Positions 5,614-15,400 of a DNA stretch of 48,512 nucleotides are shown here, piece by piece. Position 1 is the stretch's first letter, and the number at the start of each line of letters is the position of its first letter. The notes beneath the pieces were generated by a model. It saw only the letters and a list, made by a program, of their open reading frames with translations. It made no database searches and was not told the DNA's origin. Source of the stretch: a virus; the IMG/VR virus record IMGVR_UViG_3300030109_005160, positions 1 through 48,512 of that record, one strand, 5' to 3'. The translations under genes were made by a program, and so were the position numbers.

Positions 5614-5973
5614 ATGGATAAATATTTATATTTCATGGAAGAAACAGACGGTGCATTTGATGCAGCGAATGATTCTATTACAGTTCCACTTAAAAAAGTT
5701 AAAGCTTTCAGAAATACTGATACAACCGAATTTACTATCGAGCTACTCCCAATGTTGGGTTATGCTGATAGTAATGACGCCACATTAGCTGGTGATCAAG
5801 TGGTTTGCACAATTACCGCGAACAAACACAAAGAAGTGATGCAGGACATAGTAGCAAAAATCAACGCTCACCCTAACGGTGATCCAGTGATTGTTGTTTC
5901 TGATGATTCTAATTCTGTGTTTGCAAGTCAGTACATAACAGGTTGCAGTATTACAGTCACTGCTGAAGCTTAA
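5614..5973 (+). CDS. Hypothetical small protein, tandem paralogue 2
   Basis: A 119-residue protein beginning MDKYLYFMEETDGAFDAAN, aligned with its neighbour end to end. In the last 37 residues 34 are identical, ending in the same SVFASQYITGCSITVTAEA. The N-terminal two thirds are more diverged, so the C-terminal part is probably the constrained interface. The leader ATTTTTAACAATTTAAATAC resembles that of copy 1, so the upstream sequence was duplicated too. Both copies are intact, which argues for distinct roles or dosage need. Confidence 0.75.
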   Translation: MDKYLYFMEETDGAFDAANDSITVPLKKVKAFRNTDTTEFTIELLPMLGYADSNDATLAGDQVVCTITANKHKEVMQDIVAKINAHPNGDPVIVVSDDSNSVFASQYITGCSITVTAEA

Positions 5974-5976
5974 TGA

Positions 5977-6417
5977 ATGAAGCTATCAGCTAGCGATTTA
6001 CGTGAACTAAAAATTCTTAAGTATTACAGGCTCGTTCGTAAATGGGCCTGTAAAACTTATGAATTAAAAGACGCGGATTTAGAATTACTTATATATCTTG
6101 ATTGTAAAGAAAGATTTACACGAGATGATTTTATAAATGGAACATATACATACTCTTGGGATAAACAACGCTGGGAACGTTTACGTAAAGCAGGTTGGAT
6201 AGAAGTATGGAGACACCGAAACAGAACTACAATTAAATACAGCATTTTTAAGACATCATTTAAATGTTCACAAGTAATAAGCAGAATATATAGGATATTG
6301 CTTGGTGAAGAAGATCTACCAATATCAGACAGAAATATATTCTACAATAACAAATCATATACAGATAAAGTCTTCAATAAAGCTATTGACGACATGATAA
6401 AAGATAAAGACAGATAA
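5977..6417 (+). CDS. Possible winged-helix protein
   Basis: A 146-residue basic protein (MKLSASDLRELKILKYYRL). The segment from about 8 to 75 has the helix pattern of a winged-helix fold. It starts with a long basic helix and passes ELLIYLDCKERFTRDDF to RWERLRKAGWIEVWRHRNRT, in which LRKAGWIEV and the following basic hairpin resemble the recognition helix and wing of MarR-like regulators. A C-terminal helical extension follows. The start 3 bases after the preceding stop and the TAATG overlap with the next gene place it in the virion operon. It could be a late regulator or a DNA-binding virion protein. Confidence 0.6.
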   Translation: MKLSASDLRELKILKYYRLVRKWACKTYELKDADLELLIYLDCKERFTRDDFINGTYTYSWDKQRWERLRKAGWIEVWRHRNRTTIKYSIFKTSFKCSQVISRIYRILLGEEDLPISDRNIFYNNKSYTDKVFNKAIDDMIKDKDR

Positions 6418-6749
6418 TGGCATTTAGCATGAAACCCATATATGAAGTTTTAGGACATCATAAGGACTCTAAGTACGGCGAATCAATAAAAATGGTTGAC
6501 TTACCAGATAACGTTGCTGGCTATATAGATATGAACAAAACTATATTTGTAAACAAAAACCATCCGAAGAAAATTCAAGGCCAAGCGCTAAAACACGAAA
6601 AAGTACATAAACAACAGATAAAGTCGGGTGATCTTTACTTTGATGACAACAAATACATATTCAAAGGTAAAGAATATAAGATAAAAAATTTAAACATGAA
6701 CAGCAAGGCATTACCATGGGAAAAGCCTGCATACAAAAAAGGAAAATAA
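6417..6749 (+). CDS. Small HExxH zinc metallopeptidase-like protein
   Basis: A 110-residue basic protein. LKHEKVHKQQ places an HExxH zinc-protease motif at residues 60-64 (H60, E61, H64) in a predicted helix. A possible third ligand is E102 in the PWEKPAY segment. A beta-hairpin region (YIDMNKTIFVNKNHP) precedes the helix, as expected for minimal zincins. It starts by TAATG overlap. No classical prohead protease is apparent in the head gene cluster, so a maturation or lysis-linked protease role is possible. Activity is inferred from the motif only. Confidence 0.6.
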   Translation: MAFSMKPIYEVLGHHKDSKYGESIKMVDLPDNVAGYIDMNKTIFVNKNHPKKIQGQALKHEKVHKQQIKSGDLYFDDNKYIFKGKEYKIKNLNMNSKALPWEKPAYKKGK

Positions 6750-6750
6750 T

Positions 6751-7116
6751 ATGGCAACATTAACACCAACATTAACATTTACAAGTTCTGATACAGCTAA
6801 CGACGCGTTAGCATTAACAGTAACAGATTCACTAACTGTAACAACACCTTCAGAAAACGCATCAAGAATATCTATAGCTACAGGATCGGCACAAGCGCTT
6901 ATCGCTAGTAACTCAAGCTTTCAATACATATATGTAAAAAACGAAAGCGGTGCTAACGCAACGGATTTTCTTCAAGTTAAGCTAGGTGGACACGCACTAA
7001 TTAGATTAGATGTAGGCGAGTTTTGTTACATGCCACTTTATAACGGTCATGCTGTTACAGCTGAAGCATACGGTGGAGCATGTGTAGTTGAATACGCATA
7101 TTGGACAAAAGGATAA
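6751..7116 (+). CDS. Small Thr/Ala-rich structural-type protein
   Basis: A 121-residue protein, MATLTPTLTFTSSDTANDA. It consists of short beta strands with Thr, Ser and Ala and a final Tyr-rich strand (VVEYAYWTKG). The pattern SFQYIYVKNESGANATDFLQVKLGG then LDVGEFCYMPL resembles jelly-roll-like decoration or fibre-associated proteins of tailed phages. It has two Cys and no membrane segment. It is linked to the holin gene by a one-base TAATG overlap. A virion surface role is an inference. Confidence 0.6.
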   Translation: MATLTPTLTFTSSDTANDALALTVTDSLTVTTPSENASRISIATGSAQALIASNSSFQYIYVKNESGANATDFLQVKLGGHALIRLDVGEFCYMPLYNGHAVTAEAYGGACVVEYAYWTKG

Positions 7117-7514
7117 TGAGTAAGATATTAGGAAAATTATTTGGCGGCGCAGCTGGTAGTTTTGTAGATAAAATAGCTGGCGTTGCTGACAGGTTTATAA
7201 CAACAGGTGCAGAGAAGCAAGCGTTTGAAAAAGAGATGACTAAAGTCTTGATTGACGCTGAGGCTGCAATGCAGAAAAACGTAACAGAAAGATGGAAATC
7301 AGATTTAGAACATGGAAATTGGCTAACAAGATCGGTAAGACCCCTTGTGCTAATTTTCCTTATTGTATCGACTGTCCTTATGGTATTTGTGGATAGTGGA
7401 TCAGTTAATTTTAACGTCGAGCAAAAGTGGACAGACCTACTTCAGTTAGTATTGATAACTGTAATCGGGGCTTATTTCGGCGGTCGAAGTTTCGAAAAGT
7501 TTAATAAAAAATAG
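7116..7514 (+). CDS. Holin, GTA 3TM holin type
   Basis: The 132-residue product matches the gene-transfer-agent type holin family (GTA_holin_3TM). It has an amphipathic N-terminal region (GKLFGGAAGSFVDKIAGVADRF), a charged helix, and then the conserved NWLTRSVRPLVL entering a membrane segment at about 76-92. A second membrane segment lies at about 107-121, followed by the typical GAYFGGRSFEKF. It would sit in the inner membrane and form the lesion that releases the endolysin. The start at 7116 is preferred over an in-frame ATG at 7101 because it makes the TAATG junction seen elsewhere here. It is far from the endolysin gene at 46989, so lysis functions are split. Confidence 0.85.
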   Translation: MSKILGKLFGGAAGSFVDKIAGVADRFITTGAEKQAFEKEMTKVLIDAEAAMQKNVTERWKSDLEHGNWLTRSVRPLVLIFLIVSTVLMVFVDSGSVNFNVEQKWTDLLQLVLITVIGAYFGGRSFEKFNKK

Positions 7515-7518
7515 TAGT

Positions 7519-8454
7519 ATGCCTAGAATTAGTAGAATAGCAAATGACACTGCACTAACAAATAGTGATAAGTTGCTAGGTACAGATGTATCTGGTTCAA
7601 CTAAAAACTTTACGTTAGCACAGCTTGGTACTTTTACACAAGCAAATTATAGTAATGTAGATATTGCTAATGGCGCTAATAATAGGATAATAACAGCAAC
7701 TGATGCCGACAGTTTAAACGGCGAGGCTAATTTAACATTTGATGGTAGCACATTAACTCTGACAGGTTCAGGAACGGTAAGTAATGGATTACAACTAACA
7801 GGCTCTCATTTAACCCTTGCAGATGGTGTTAAAGCTATTATGGGTGCTGATAGTGATTTTCAAATTTATCATCAACCTGGTACACATAGTCCAGATGGAG
7901 GTACAATAAATGTTGGATCGTGGATAGTGAGTGATTCAGGTAATTTATTAATTCAACAGTCAGATGCTGACCAAGATATTATATTTATGAATGATAATGG
8001 TAGTGGTGGTGATGCAATTTATATGACTTTGGATGGTGGAACAAAAACTGTAGACATAAATGTGCCTTTAAATGTTACAACGGACGCAGATATAACTGGT
8101 AGTGTAAAAGTAACTCAAAATTTAAGAAGAACAATAACAACAGTAACGCCTAGTAGTGGTGTGTCAACGATAAACTTAACAGCAAATGATAACTTTATTG
8201 TTAACTTAACAAACGAATCAAGCTCATTAGTTATGACAATAGCTAGTGAAAACGTGGGGCAGTCTGGTGTTATAATACTTAAAAACCCTTCAAGCGTAGG
8301 GTCATTTGCTATGGCAGCTTTACCAAGTAATATGCTAACACCAGCGGGTGCTAATGTAAACTTTACTACATCTGCAAACGACACATCAGTAATATCATAC
8401 GTTGTAATATCATCAACTCAAGCATTAGTCAATTATGTTGGTGAGTTTTCATAA
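7519..8454 (+). CDS. Tail fibre-like structural protein
   Basis: A 311-residue beta-rich protein. The N-terminus (MPRISRIANDTALTNSDKLLGTD) resembles virion-attachment ends of phage fibres. The centre has repeated short strands (LTFDGSTLTLTG, GLQLTGSHLTLADGVKAIMGADSDFQIYH). The GADSDFQIYH and DQDIIFMNDN blocks are typical of marine phage tail-fibre repeats. A C-terminal domain from about 200 ends in VNYVGEFS. It lies immediately before the two giant Thr-rich proteins and may form the base or a side part of the same fibre. Confidence 0.65.
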   Translation: MPRISRIANDTALTNSDKLLGTDVSGSTKNFTLAQLGTFTQANYSNVDIANGANNRIITATDADSLNGEANLTFDGSTLTLTGSGTVSNGLQLTGSHLTLADGVKAIMGADSDFQIYHQPGTHSPDGGTINVGSWIVSDSGNLLIQQSDADQDIIFMNDNGSGGDAIYMTLDGGTKTVDINVPLNVTTDADITGSVKVTQNLRRTITTVTPSSGVSTINLTANDNFIVNLTNESSSLVMTIASENVGQSGVIILKNPSSVGSFAMAALPSNMLTPAGANVNFTTSANDTSVISYVVISSTQALVNYVGEFS

Positions 8455-8462
8455 CGTAGTAT

Positions 8463-11354
8463 ATGTGGGATTTATTTAGAGTATTTAAGAGGAGTACCTC
8501 AACGTCGAGGAGCACGTCTACGAACCGTACGACGCAGACGGCGTATTCTACAACAACCACATTTAATACATCTACAAGTACAACCACTACTTTCAATACA
8601 TCTACAGCAACTACCACAACTTACAATACGTCAACATCTACGACGACAGCTTTCAATACTACATATTCTACAAACAGATCAACCAATACAGTAGTTAGCA
8701 CTAACAGAGCTACTAATACTGTATACTCAACTAATATAGATACTACTACTACTTTCAACACTAGTACAGCTACAACTACAACTTTCAACACTAGCACATC
8801 TACTACTACTACATTTAACACATCTACTAACACTACAACAAATTATACTACAACATATTCTACTAACAGAACTACTAATACTGTTTTTGAAACATCATAT
8901 GAAACTAGTAGAACAACAATATTTGAAACAACTAGAACTACTAATACTGTTTTCAATACGTCTACTGTAACACAGAAGACAACAAGCACGGTGGTATCAA
9001 CTAATAGAAATACTACTACCACGTATTCTACTAATAGAGCTACCAATACCGTTGTTGTAACCAATAGATCAACTTCTACTGAGTATAGTACCAATATAGA
9101 TACTACAACAACATTCAACACATCAACTAGTACTACAACTGTATTTACGACTACTATAACTACCAACAGAGCAACCACTACTACGTACAACACATCAACA
9201 AGCACTACTACAACGTTTAACACATCAACCACTACAAACACAGTGTTTAACACAAGTACGGTTACACAAAAGTCAACAAGTACAGTTGTTAGTACTAATA
9301 GAGCAACTAACACAGTATTTAATACTAGTACGGATACTGTTACGGTATTTAATACCAGTACAAATACAATAACAGCATATACAACTACATATGAAACTAA
9401 TGTAGCTACTAATACTGTAGTATCTACCAACCGAGCAACTACCACTACATTTAACACTTCTACTGCCACTGCTACAAGTAGAGTAACTACAATAAGTACT
9501 AACAGAGCAACCACTACTACTTACGAAACTGATAAATCAACATCTACAAGTAGAACTACAACCATATCAACTAACAGAGCTACTAATACAGTGGTATCAA
9601 CTAGTAGGTCTACTAATACTGTGTTTAATACAAGTACTAATACAACCACCGCTGGAAGTACAACTATATCTACAAATAAAAACACTACAACAACTTATAA
9701 CACAAGTACTAATACAACCACCACGTTTAATACTTCAACAACAACTCAAACTAGTAGAACTACAACTATAAGTACTAATAGGGCAACTACCACTACATTT
9801 AATACTAGTACGTCTACATCTACAAACAGAACAACTACCATATCTACTAACAGGGCTACAACTACTACATATGAAACAAGTAAATCTACTACAACTGTAT
9901 TTAATACGAGTAAGAGTACTACAACAACATTTAATACGTCTACCACTACAACATTCAATACCACAACCACGTACTCAACCAATAGAGCTACTACAACTAC
10001 TTTCAATACTAGTACCACTACAACTTTTGGTACCACTACCACATATAGTACAAATAGAAATACGACTACAACGTATAATACAAGTACAAATACTACTACT
10101 ACTTTTAATACATCTACTACGACAACGTTTAATACTACTACTACGTATTCAACTAATAGAGCTACAACTACTACGTTTAATACATCTACAAGTACCACAA
10201 CTACGTTTAACACGTCTACAACAACTACGTTTAGTACTAGTACTAATAGAGCTACTACAACTACCTTTAACACTAGCACCACAACGCAAACTAGTAAATC
10301 AACCACCACTACGTTTAACACTAGTACTACGACACAAACTAGTAAATCAACTACTACTACGTTCAATACTAGTACAAATACGCAGACTACTAGAAGCACA
10401 GCTACAAGTAAAAGTACAGCAACAAGTAGATCAACGACTACTACATTTAACACTAGTACTAGTACGACAATCAGTACAAATAGAGCTACGACAACTACAT
10501 TTGATACAACAACTACTTTTAACACAACAACCACATATAACACGAGCAAGAGTACTACAGTGCAAACATCTAGAACCACTAATACCGTGTTTAATACTAG
10601 TACTACTACTACGTTCAATACAACTACAACTTTTGTAACTACGTATTCATCACATATAAAATCTACCAATAGATCCACAGCAACTAGTAGAACTACAAAT
10701 ACTGTATTTAATACTACCACTACATTTAATACCACAACTACATACGCATCACACATACGATCAACAACTATAAATACTTCAAGAAGTACTTCTACAAATA
10801 GATCTACATCAACTGCTAGAACTACAACAATTAGTACTAACCGCTCTACAACTACCACGTTTGATACAACAACTCAGTTTACAACTACATATTCATCACA
10901 TATAAGATCTACTAATAGAGCTACAGCAACTAGTAGAAATACGGCAGAATCTAGAAGTACTAGTACAACAGTGTCTACTAACAGAAGTACTGCTACGACA
11001 ACCGGTGGTAAATCTTTTTCTCATCACACCGCGTTTGTGACAATTATTTCTACTAATAGAAATACATCAACAAGTAGAACTACTGAAACAACATTTAACA
11101 CCACAACCACATACGATACAACGACCACATTTAACACCACAACCACGTTTAATACAACCACTACATTTAATACAACTACAACTTACAATACATCAAGAAG
11201 TACAACAACCACGTATAATACAACAACTACGTTTAATACAACAAGATCTACAGCAACAAATACAACTACAACATTTGTAACAGCATTCAATACATCAAGA
11301 TCAACATTCACATCAGGTGGCGGCGGTGGTGGCTGTAGTAGAGGTTGTAACTAA
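8463..11354 (+). CDS. Giant Thr-x repeat fibre protein 1 (963 aa)
   Basis: After a short basic N-terminus (MWDLFRVFKR) the chain is almost entirely Thr, Ser and Asn with spaced Phe, Tyr, Arg and Val. Recurring units are TTTTFNTS, STNRATTTT, TTTYSTNR and TVFNTSTVTQK. A strict two-residue rhythm holds in the long stretches I followed. One set of alternate positions is Thr or a bulky/basic residue (F, Y, R, K, V, I). The other set is mostly S, N, T or A. Aromatic residues therefore lie 6, 8 or 10 residues apart. This predicts a very long beta-strand structure with one Thr-lined face. The C-terminus is SGGGGGGCSRGCN, a Gly hinge with two Cys. No signal peptide is present. It is probably a virion fibre or adhesin. 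Ser/Thr codons are mixed, so the DNA is less repetitive than the protein. Confidence 0.75.
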   Translation: MWDLFRVFKRSTSTSRSTSTNRTTQTAYSTTTTFNTSTSTTTTFNTSTATTTTYNTSTSTTTAFNTTYSTNRSTNTVVSTNRATNTVYSTNIDTTTTFNTSTATTTTFNTSTSTTTTFNTSTNTTTNYTTTYSTNRTTNTVFETSYETSRTTIFETTRTTNTVFNTSTVTQKTTSTVVSTNRNTTTTYSTNRATNTVVVTNRSTSTEYSTNIDTTTTFNTSTSTTTVFTTTITTNRATTTTYNTSTSTTTTFNTSTTTNTVFNTSTVTQKSTSTVVSTNRATNTVFNTSTDTVTVFNTSTNTITAYTTTYETNVATNTVVSTNRATTTTFNTSTATATSRVTTISTNRATTTTYETDKSTSTSRTTTISTNRATNTVVSTSRSTNTVFNTSTNTTTAGSTTISTNKNTTTTYNTSTNTTTTFNTSTTTQTSRTTTISTNRATTTTFNTSTSTSTNRTTTISTNRATTTTYETSKSTTTVFNTSKSTTTTFNTSTTTTFNTTTTYSTNRATTTTFNTSTTTTFGTTTTYSTNRNTTTTYNTSTNTTTTFNTSTTTTFNTTTTYSTNRATTTTFNTSTSTTTTFNTSTTTTFSTSTNRATTTTFNTSTTTQTSKSTTTTFNTSTTTQTSKSTTTTFNTSTNTQTTRSTATSKSTATSRSTTTTFNTSTSTTISTNRATTTTFDTTTTFNTTTTYNTSKSTTVQTSRTTNTVFNTSTTTTFNTTTTFVTTYSSHIKSTNRSTATSRTTNTVFNTTTTFNTTTTYASHIRSTTINTSRSTSTNRSTSTARTTTISTNRSTTTTFDTTTQFTTTYSSHIRSTNRATATSRNTAESRSTSTTVSTNRSTATTTGGKSFSHHTAFVTIISTNRNTSTSRTTETTFNTTTTYDTTTTFNTTTTFNTTTTFNTTTTYNTSRSTTTTYNTTTTFNTTRSTATNTTTTFVTAFNTSRSTFTSGGGGGGCSRGCN

Positions 11355-11380
11355 GAAAATAAACATGTAATAATAAAAAT

Positions 11381-12445
11381 ATGTCAGGATACGAAAAACC
11401 GTCGGATACACAAGTCAATTATCACAAGGCAGACCTTACAGTTAGGGATAATGGTGATATTGTTTGGTTTAACCCGACAGCGCAAGAAACATGGGAGGTT
11501 ATGATGGGTTGGGAACAGCCTATTATGGAAAAGATGGCAGAGGTGTGCGTTAATGAAGGTGACCATGTTTTAGAGTGTGGTTTTGGCATGGGTATATTAG
11601 CTACAGCTGTGCAGGCTAGAAAACCTGCATCACATACAATAGCAGAAACACACCCACAAATACAACCTAAGCTAGCTGAGTTTGCTTCTAATAACTCAAC
11701 GGTAAGAGCCGTAAACGACAGGTGGTTTAGTTTAATGCAAGAAGCAGGTAGATACGATGTTATATTAATGGACACGTACGCTGATGCAGACTTACACCCA
11801 AAGTTTGCGTATTTTGTAAAGCAAAAAGCAAAGCAAGGCAGCAGAATATCATGGTGGAACTGGAGCGGTGGCACAACAGATCCATGGATGAAGTTTTATT
11901 GGCCAGATGATCATATTGATTTTTACGATGTTAACATTAATCCACCTGCAAATCAATATTTCAACAGAACTGTATATCACTTACCTGTATATACAAATCA
12001 AAAGCCAGCAACAGGCTATGGCGTGGTAAGGCAAGACGCTACTATTCATGTTAACAGTGATGATGCTGTTCCTATGTGGCAAGCGGTTAAACACGACACA
12101 CTATTAACATCAGATGTATCAGGTGAAACATCAACAAAACAAAGAGGTGATAAAAATGTTTTTGTAATGAAAGCAAAAGGTATTTATACTATCAACTCTA
12201 ATTTAAAAGCAACTGGCAACCAGCCTATAATAGCAAAAAGAAATAATACATGGCGAGATTTTAATGTAAATCAACTACTTGTTGGTGATAAGTTATATGG
12301 CGTTGCTGGTAATGAAATAGAAATAACACAAATAGATTTTGATGATTCAGATGATACTGTGTACGAAATATGTAAGATAGGCGTTAACTATAATTACTTT
12401 GTTAACGGTATACTTATTGGGGAAGGAGGTGTAGATAATGCCTAA
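11381..12445 (+). CDS. GAMT-like methyltransferase fused to degenerate Hint domain
   Basis: The 354-residue protein has two parts. Residues about 27-165 match the guanidinoacetate/RMT2-type methyltransferase branch: WFNPTAQETWEVMMGWEQP, the AdoMet motif LECGFGMG (64-71), acidic E89 in TIAETHP, and YDVILMDTYADAD (125-137). Residues about 236-347 look like a Hint (intein/hedgehog) fold: ATGNQPIIAKRNNTWRDF, LLVGDKLYG, then VYEICKIGVNYNYFVNGIL. The block-B His (here Gln281) and the terminal His-Asn (here Ile-Gly) are missing, and I see no junction Cys, so splicing is not expected. It sits between the two Thr-rich fibre genes and overlaps the second by 8 bases. It may methylate guanidino or carboxylate groups on a fibre or a small molecule; the substrate is unknown. 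Confidence 0.75.
   Translation: MSGYEKPSDTQVNYHKADLTVRDNGDIVWFNPTAQETWEVMMGWEQPIMEKMAEVCVNEGDHVLECGFGMGILATAVQARKPASHTIAETHPQIQPKLAEFASNNSTVRAVNDRWFSLMQEAGRYDVILMDTYADADLHPKFAYFVKQKAKQGSRISWWNWSGGTTDPWMKFYWPDDHIDFYDVNINPPANQYFNRTVYHLPVYTNQKPATGYGVVRQDATIHVNSDDAVPMWQAVKHDTLLTSDVSGETSTKQRGDKNVFVMKAKGIYTINSNLKATGNQPIIAKRNNTWRDFNVNQLLVGDKLYGVAGNEIEITQIDFDDSDDTVYEICKIGVNYNYFVNGILIGEGGVDNA
12423..12429 (+). promoter_or_regulatory. Strong Shine-Dalgarno before fibre gene 2
   Basis: AAGGAGG lies 8 bases before the ATG at 12438, inside the end of the methyltransferase frame. Nearly all other starts in the window have only A/T-rich leaders, so this is exceptional. It also encodes Gly-Glu-Gly-Gly, so chance cannot be excluded. 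Confidence 0.45.
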
Positions 12446-15400
12446 TACTACTACAACTTTTCAAACATCTTTATCTACAGATAGACCTACGTCAACAAAC
12501 ACAACTACAACTTTTAACACAACTAGATCAACAGCTACAAGTAAAAGTACTACCACTACGTTTACCACAACTAGATCAACAGCTACAACTAGATCAACAG
12601 CTACCAGCGCCTCAGTGTCTACAAATAGAACCACATCGGAAAGTAGATCAACGTCTACTAGCAGAAATACCACAACAACGTTTAATACTACAACAACGTT
12701 TAATACAAGTACTAGTACGGTTCTTGCTACAACAAAAAATGCAATATTGTGGAGATACCCTGATGATGCATCATCTGCCTCTGGTGCTATATACAATTGG
12801 AGTACAACTTCTACAATGTCAGACCCTGGTGCCGGTAAAATAAGAGGTAATAATAGCGCTGTTCTAAGTGTTACTAAACTGGCAATGTCTGCTACAGATG
12901 CAGATGGGAATAGCCAGTACAACGTACTTAATGCTTTAATGGCTAATGGTGGTAGAATTAGATTAAGAGACTCTAGTGATAGTGAAAATGTTTCATATGA
13001 AATAGAGGGTGGTACTGATCACACTAGTTGGTTTGAGTTTGATGTTAGTCAGCCTGTGTTACTTCCTATTGGTAGTGATACGCTTCCGTCAGCGGCTGGT
13101 ATTTTTGACAACGGTAGACTTTTAGACTGTCACGCTGCAAGAACAGATGCTGGTGGATACAGTACTAACACAACTACAACGTTTAATACTAGTACTAATA
13201 CAACTACAACCTACACAACTCTAACAACTTTTAACACCACAACAACATTTAACACCAGCACAATAACAAACAAACTAACAACTAGAAGCACCGCTACAAG
13301 TAGATCAACCACTACTACGTTTAACACGTCTACAACAACTACGTTCAATACTACAACAACGTTTAATACAACCACTGTTTTTACTACAACGTTCAACACT
13401 AGTACAATAACAAATAAAACAACAGCTACAAGTAGAAATACATCTACTAACAGAAACACAACTACTACGTTTAATACCACAACAACGTTTAATACAAGTA
13501 CGATAACTAATAAAGCTACAAGTAGAAGTACATCAACAAATAGAACAACAACTATATCTACCAATAGAAATACCACAACAACATTTAACACTAGTACAAC
13601 CACAACGTTTAACACAACTAAAAGTACTGCTACAAGTAGAAGCACCGCTACAAGTAGAAGTACTACAACTACATTTAACACTAGTACAACAACAGTAATT
13701 AGTACAAACCGTGCCACAACTACTACTTTTAATACAACTACAACTTATAACACAACCACAACATTTGCGACTAGTACAACTGTGTCAACAAATAGATCTA
13801 CAACAACTACATTTGGAACTACTACAACATACTCCACCAACAGATCCACAACAACTACATTTGGAACTACCACAACATATTCTACTAATAGATCAACAAC
13901 AACAGTGTTCACTACATCTACATCCCGCTCAACTACTATATCTACCAATAGAGCTACAACAACAACATACTCTACAAATAGAGCTACCACAACTACTTTT
14001 AATACCTCAACTGCAACCTCTACTAGCAGAACCACTACTATAAGTACAAATAGAGCAACCACTACTACATATAATACGTCAACAGCAACTAATACTGTAT
14101 TTAATACAAGTACAACAACACAGACTTCAAGGACTACGACTATATCTACTAATAGAGCTACAACAACTACATTTAATACATCAACTTCTACAGCAACTAG
14201 TAGAACTACTACTATTAGTACAAATAGAGCTACGACCACCACGTTTGAAACAACAAAAACAACTAACACCGTTTTTAATACTTCGACTACAACGCAAACA
14301 TCAAGAACTACAACTATATCTACAAACAGAGCCACTACTACTGCTTTTAATACTTCTACCAGCACAGTAACAGTATTCAATACCAGTACAACAACCGTGT
14401 TTAACACAACAACTACATATAGTACTAACCAAGCTACAACCACCACCTTTAATACTAGCACAACAACTACATTTGGTACTACAACTACATATAGTACAAA
14501 TAGGACAACCACTACTACATACGAAACTACAAAAACTACAAATACAGTATTTAACACAAGCACCGCTACAACTCTCACTACTAGTACCACGGTGTCTACA
14601 AACGTTGATACTACAACTACGTTTAATACAAGCACAGCAACGGTAACTACATTTAACACTTCAACTACGACCACATTTAATACAACAACGACTTTTAATA
14701 CTAGTACAGCTACTACTACAACTTTTAATACTAGTACTACAACAACTTTTAACACAACAACAACTGTATCAACAAATAGAGCAACAACTACTACTTTTAA
14801 TACTAGTACAGCTACCGTTACTGTATTTAATACATCAACTGTAACACAAAAAGCAACTAGTACTGTAGTTAGTACAAATAGAGCAACAAGCACGACAGTA
14901 TCTACAAACATCGATACTACTACAACTTTTAACACATCAACCAACACTATTACAGCGTATACAACAACATATTCAACTAATGTAGATACTACAACAACTT
15001 ATAATACTACAAGAGGTACAACAACTGCTTATAATACAAATACTAGTACAACCACTGTATTTAACACATCAACAAGTACTAGTAAAGCTACAAATACAGT
15101 AGTGTCAACTAATAGAGCAACTAATACTGTGTTTAATACGTCAACAAATACAACAACGGTATTTAATACAACAACAGCTACGGTAACAACGTTTAACACT
15201 AGCACAGCTACTACAACCACTTTTAACACGAGTACTAATACTATAACTATATATAGTACAACATACGAAACAAACATTGACACGACTACTACTTTTAATA
15301 CGTCAAGAACTACAATATTTATAACTACTATAAGTACAAATAGAAATACAACAACGGTATTTAATACAAGTACTGTTACGGAAAAAGCTACAAGTACTGT

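Noticed and set aside
11381-12445. An active self-splicing intein
   Set aside because: The catalytic His and terminal His-Asn are missing, no junction Cys is apparent, and no interrupted downstream protein follows in frame.
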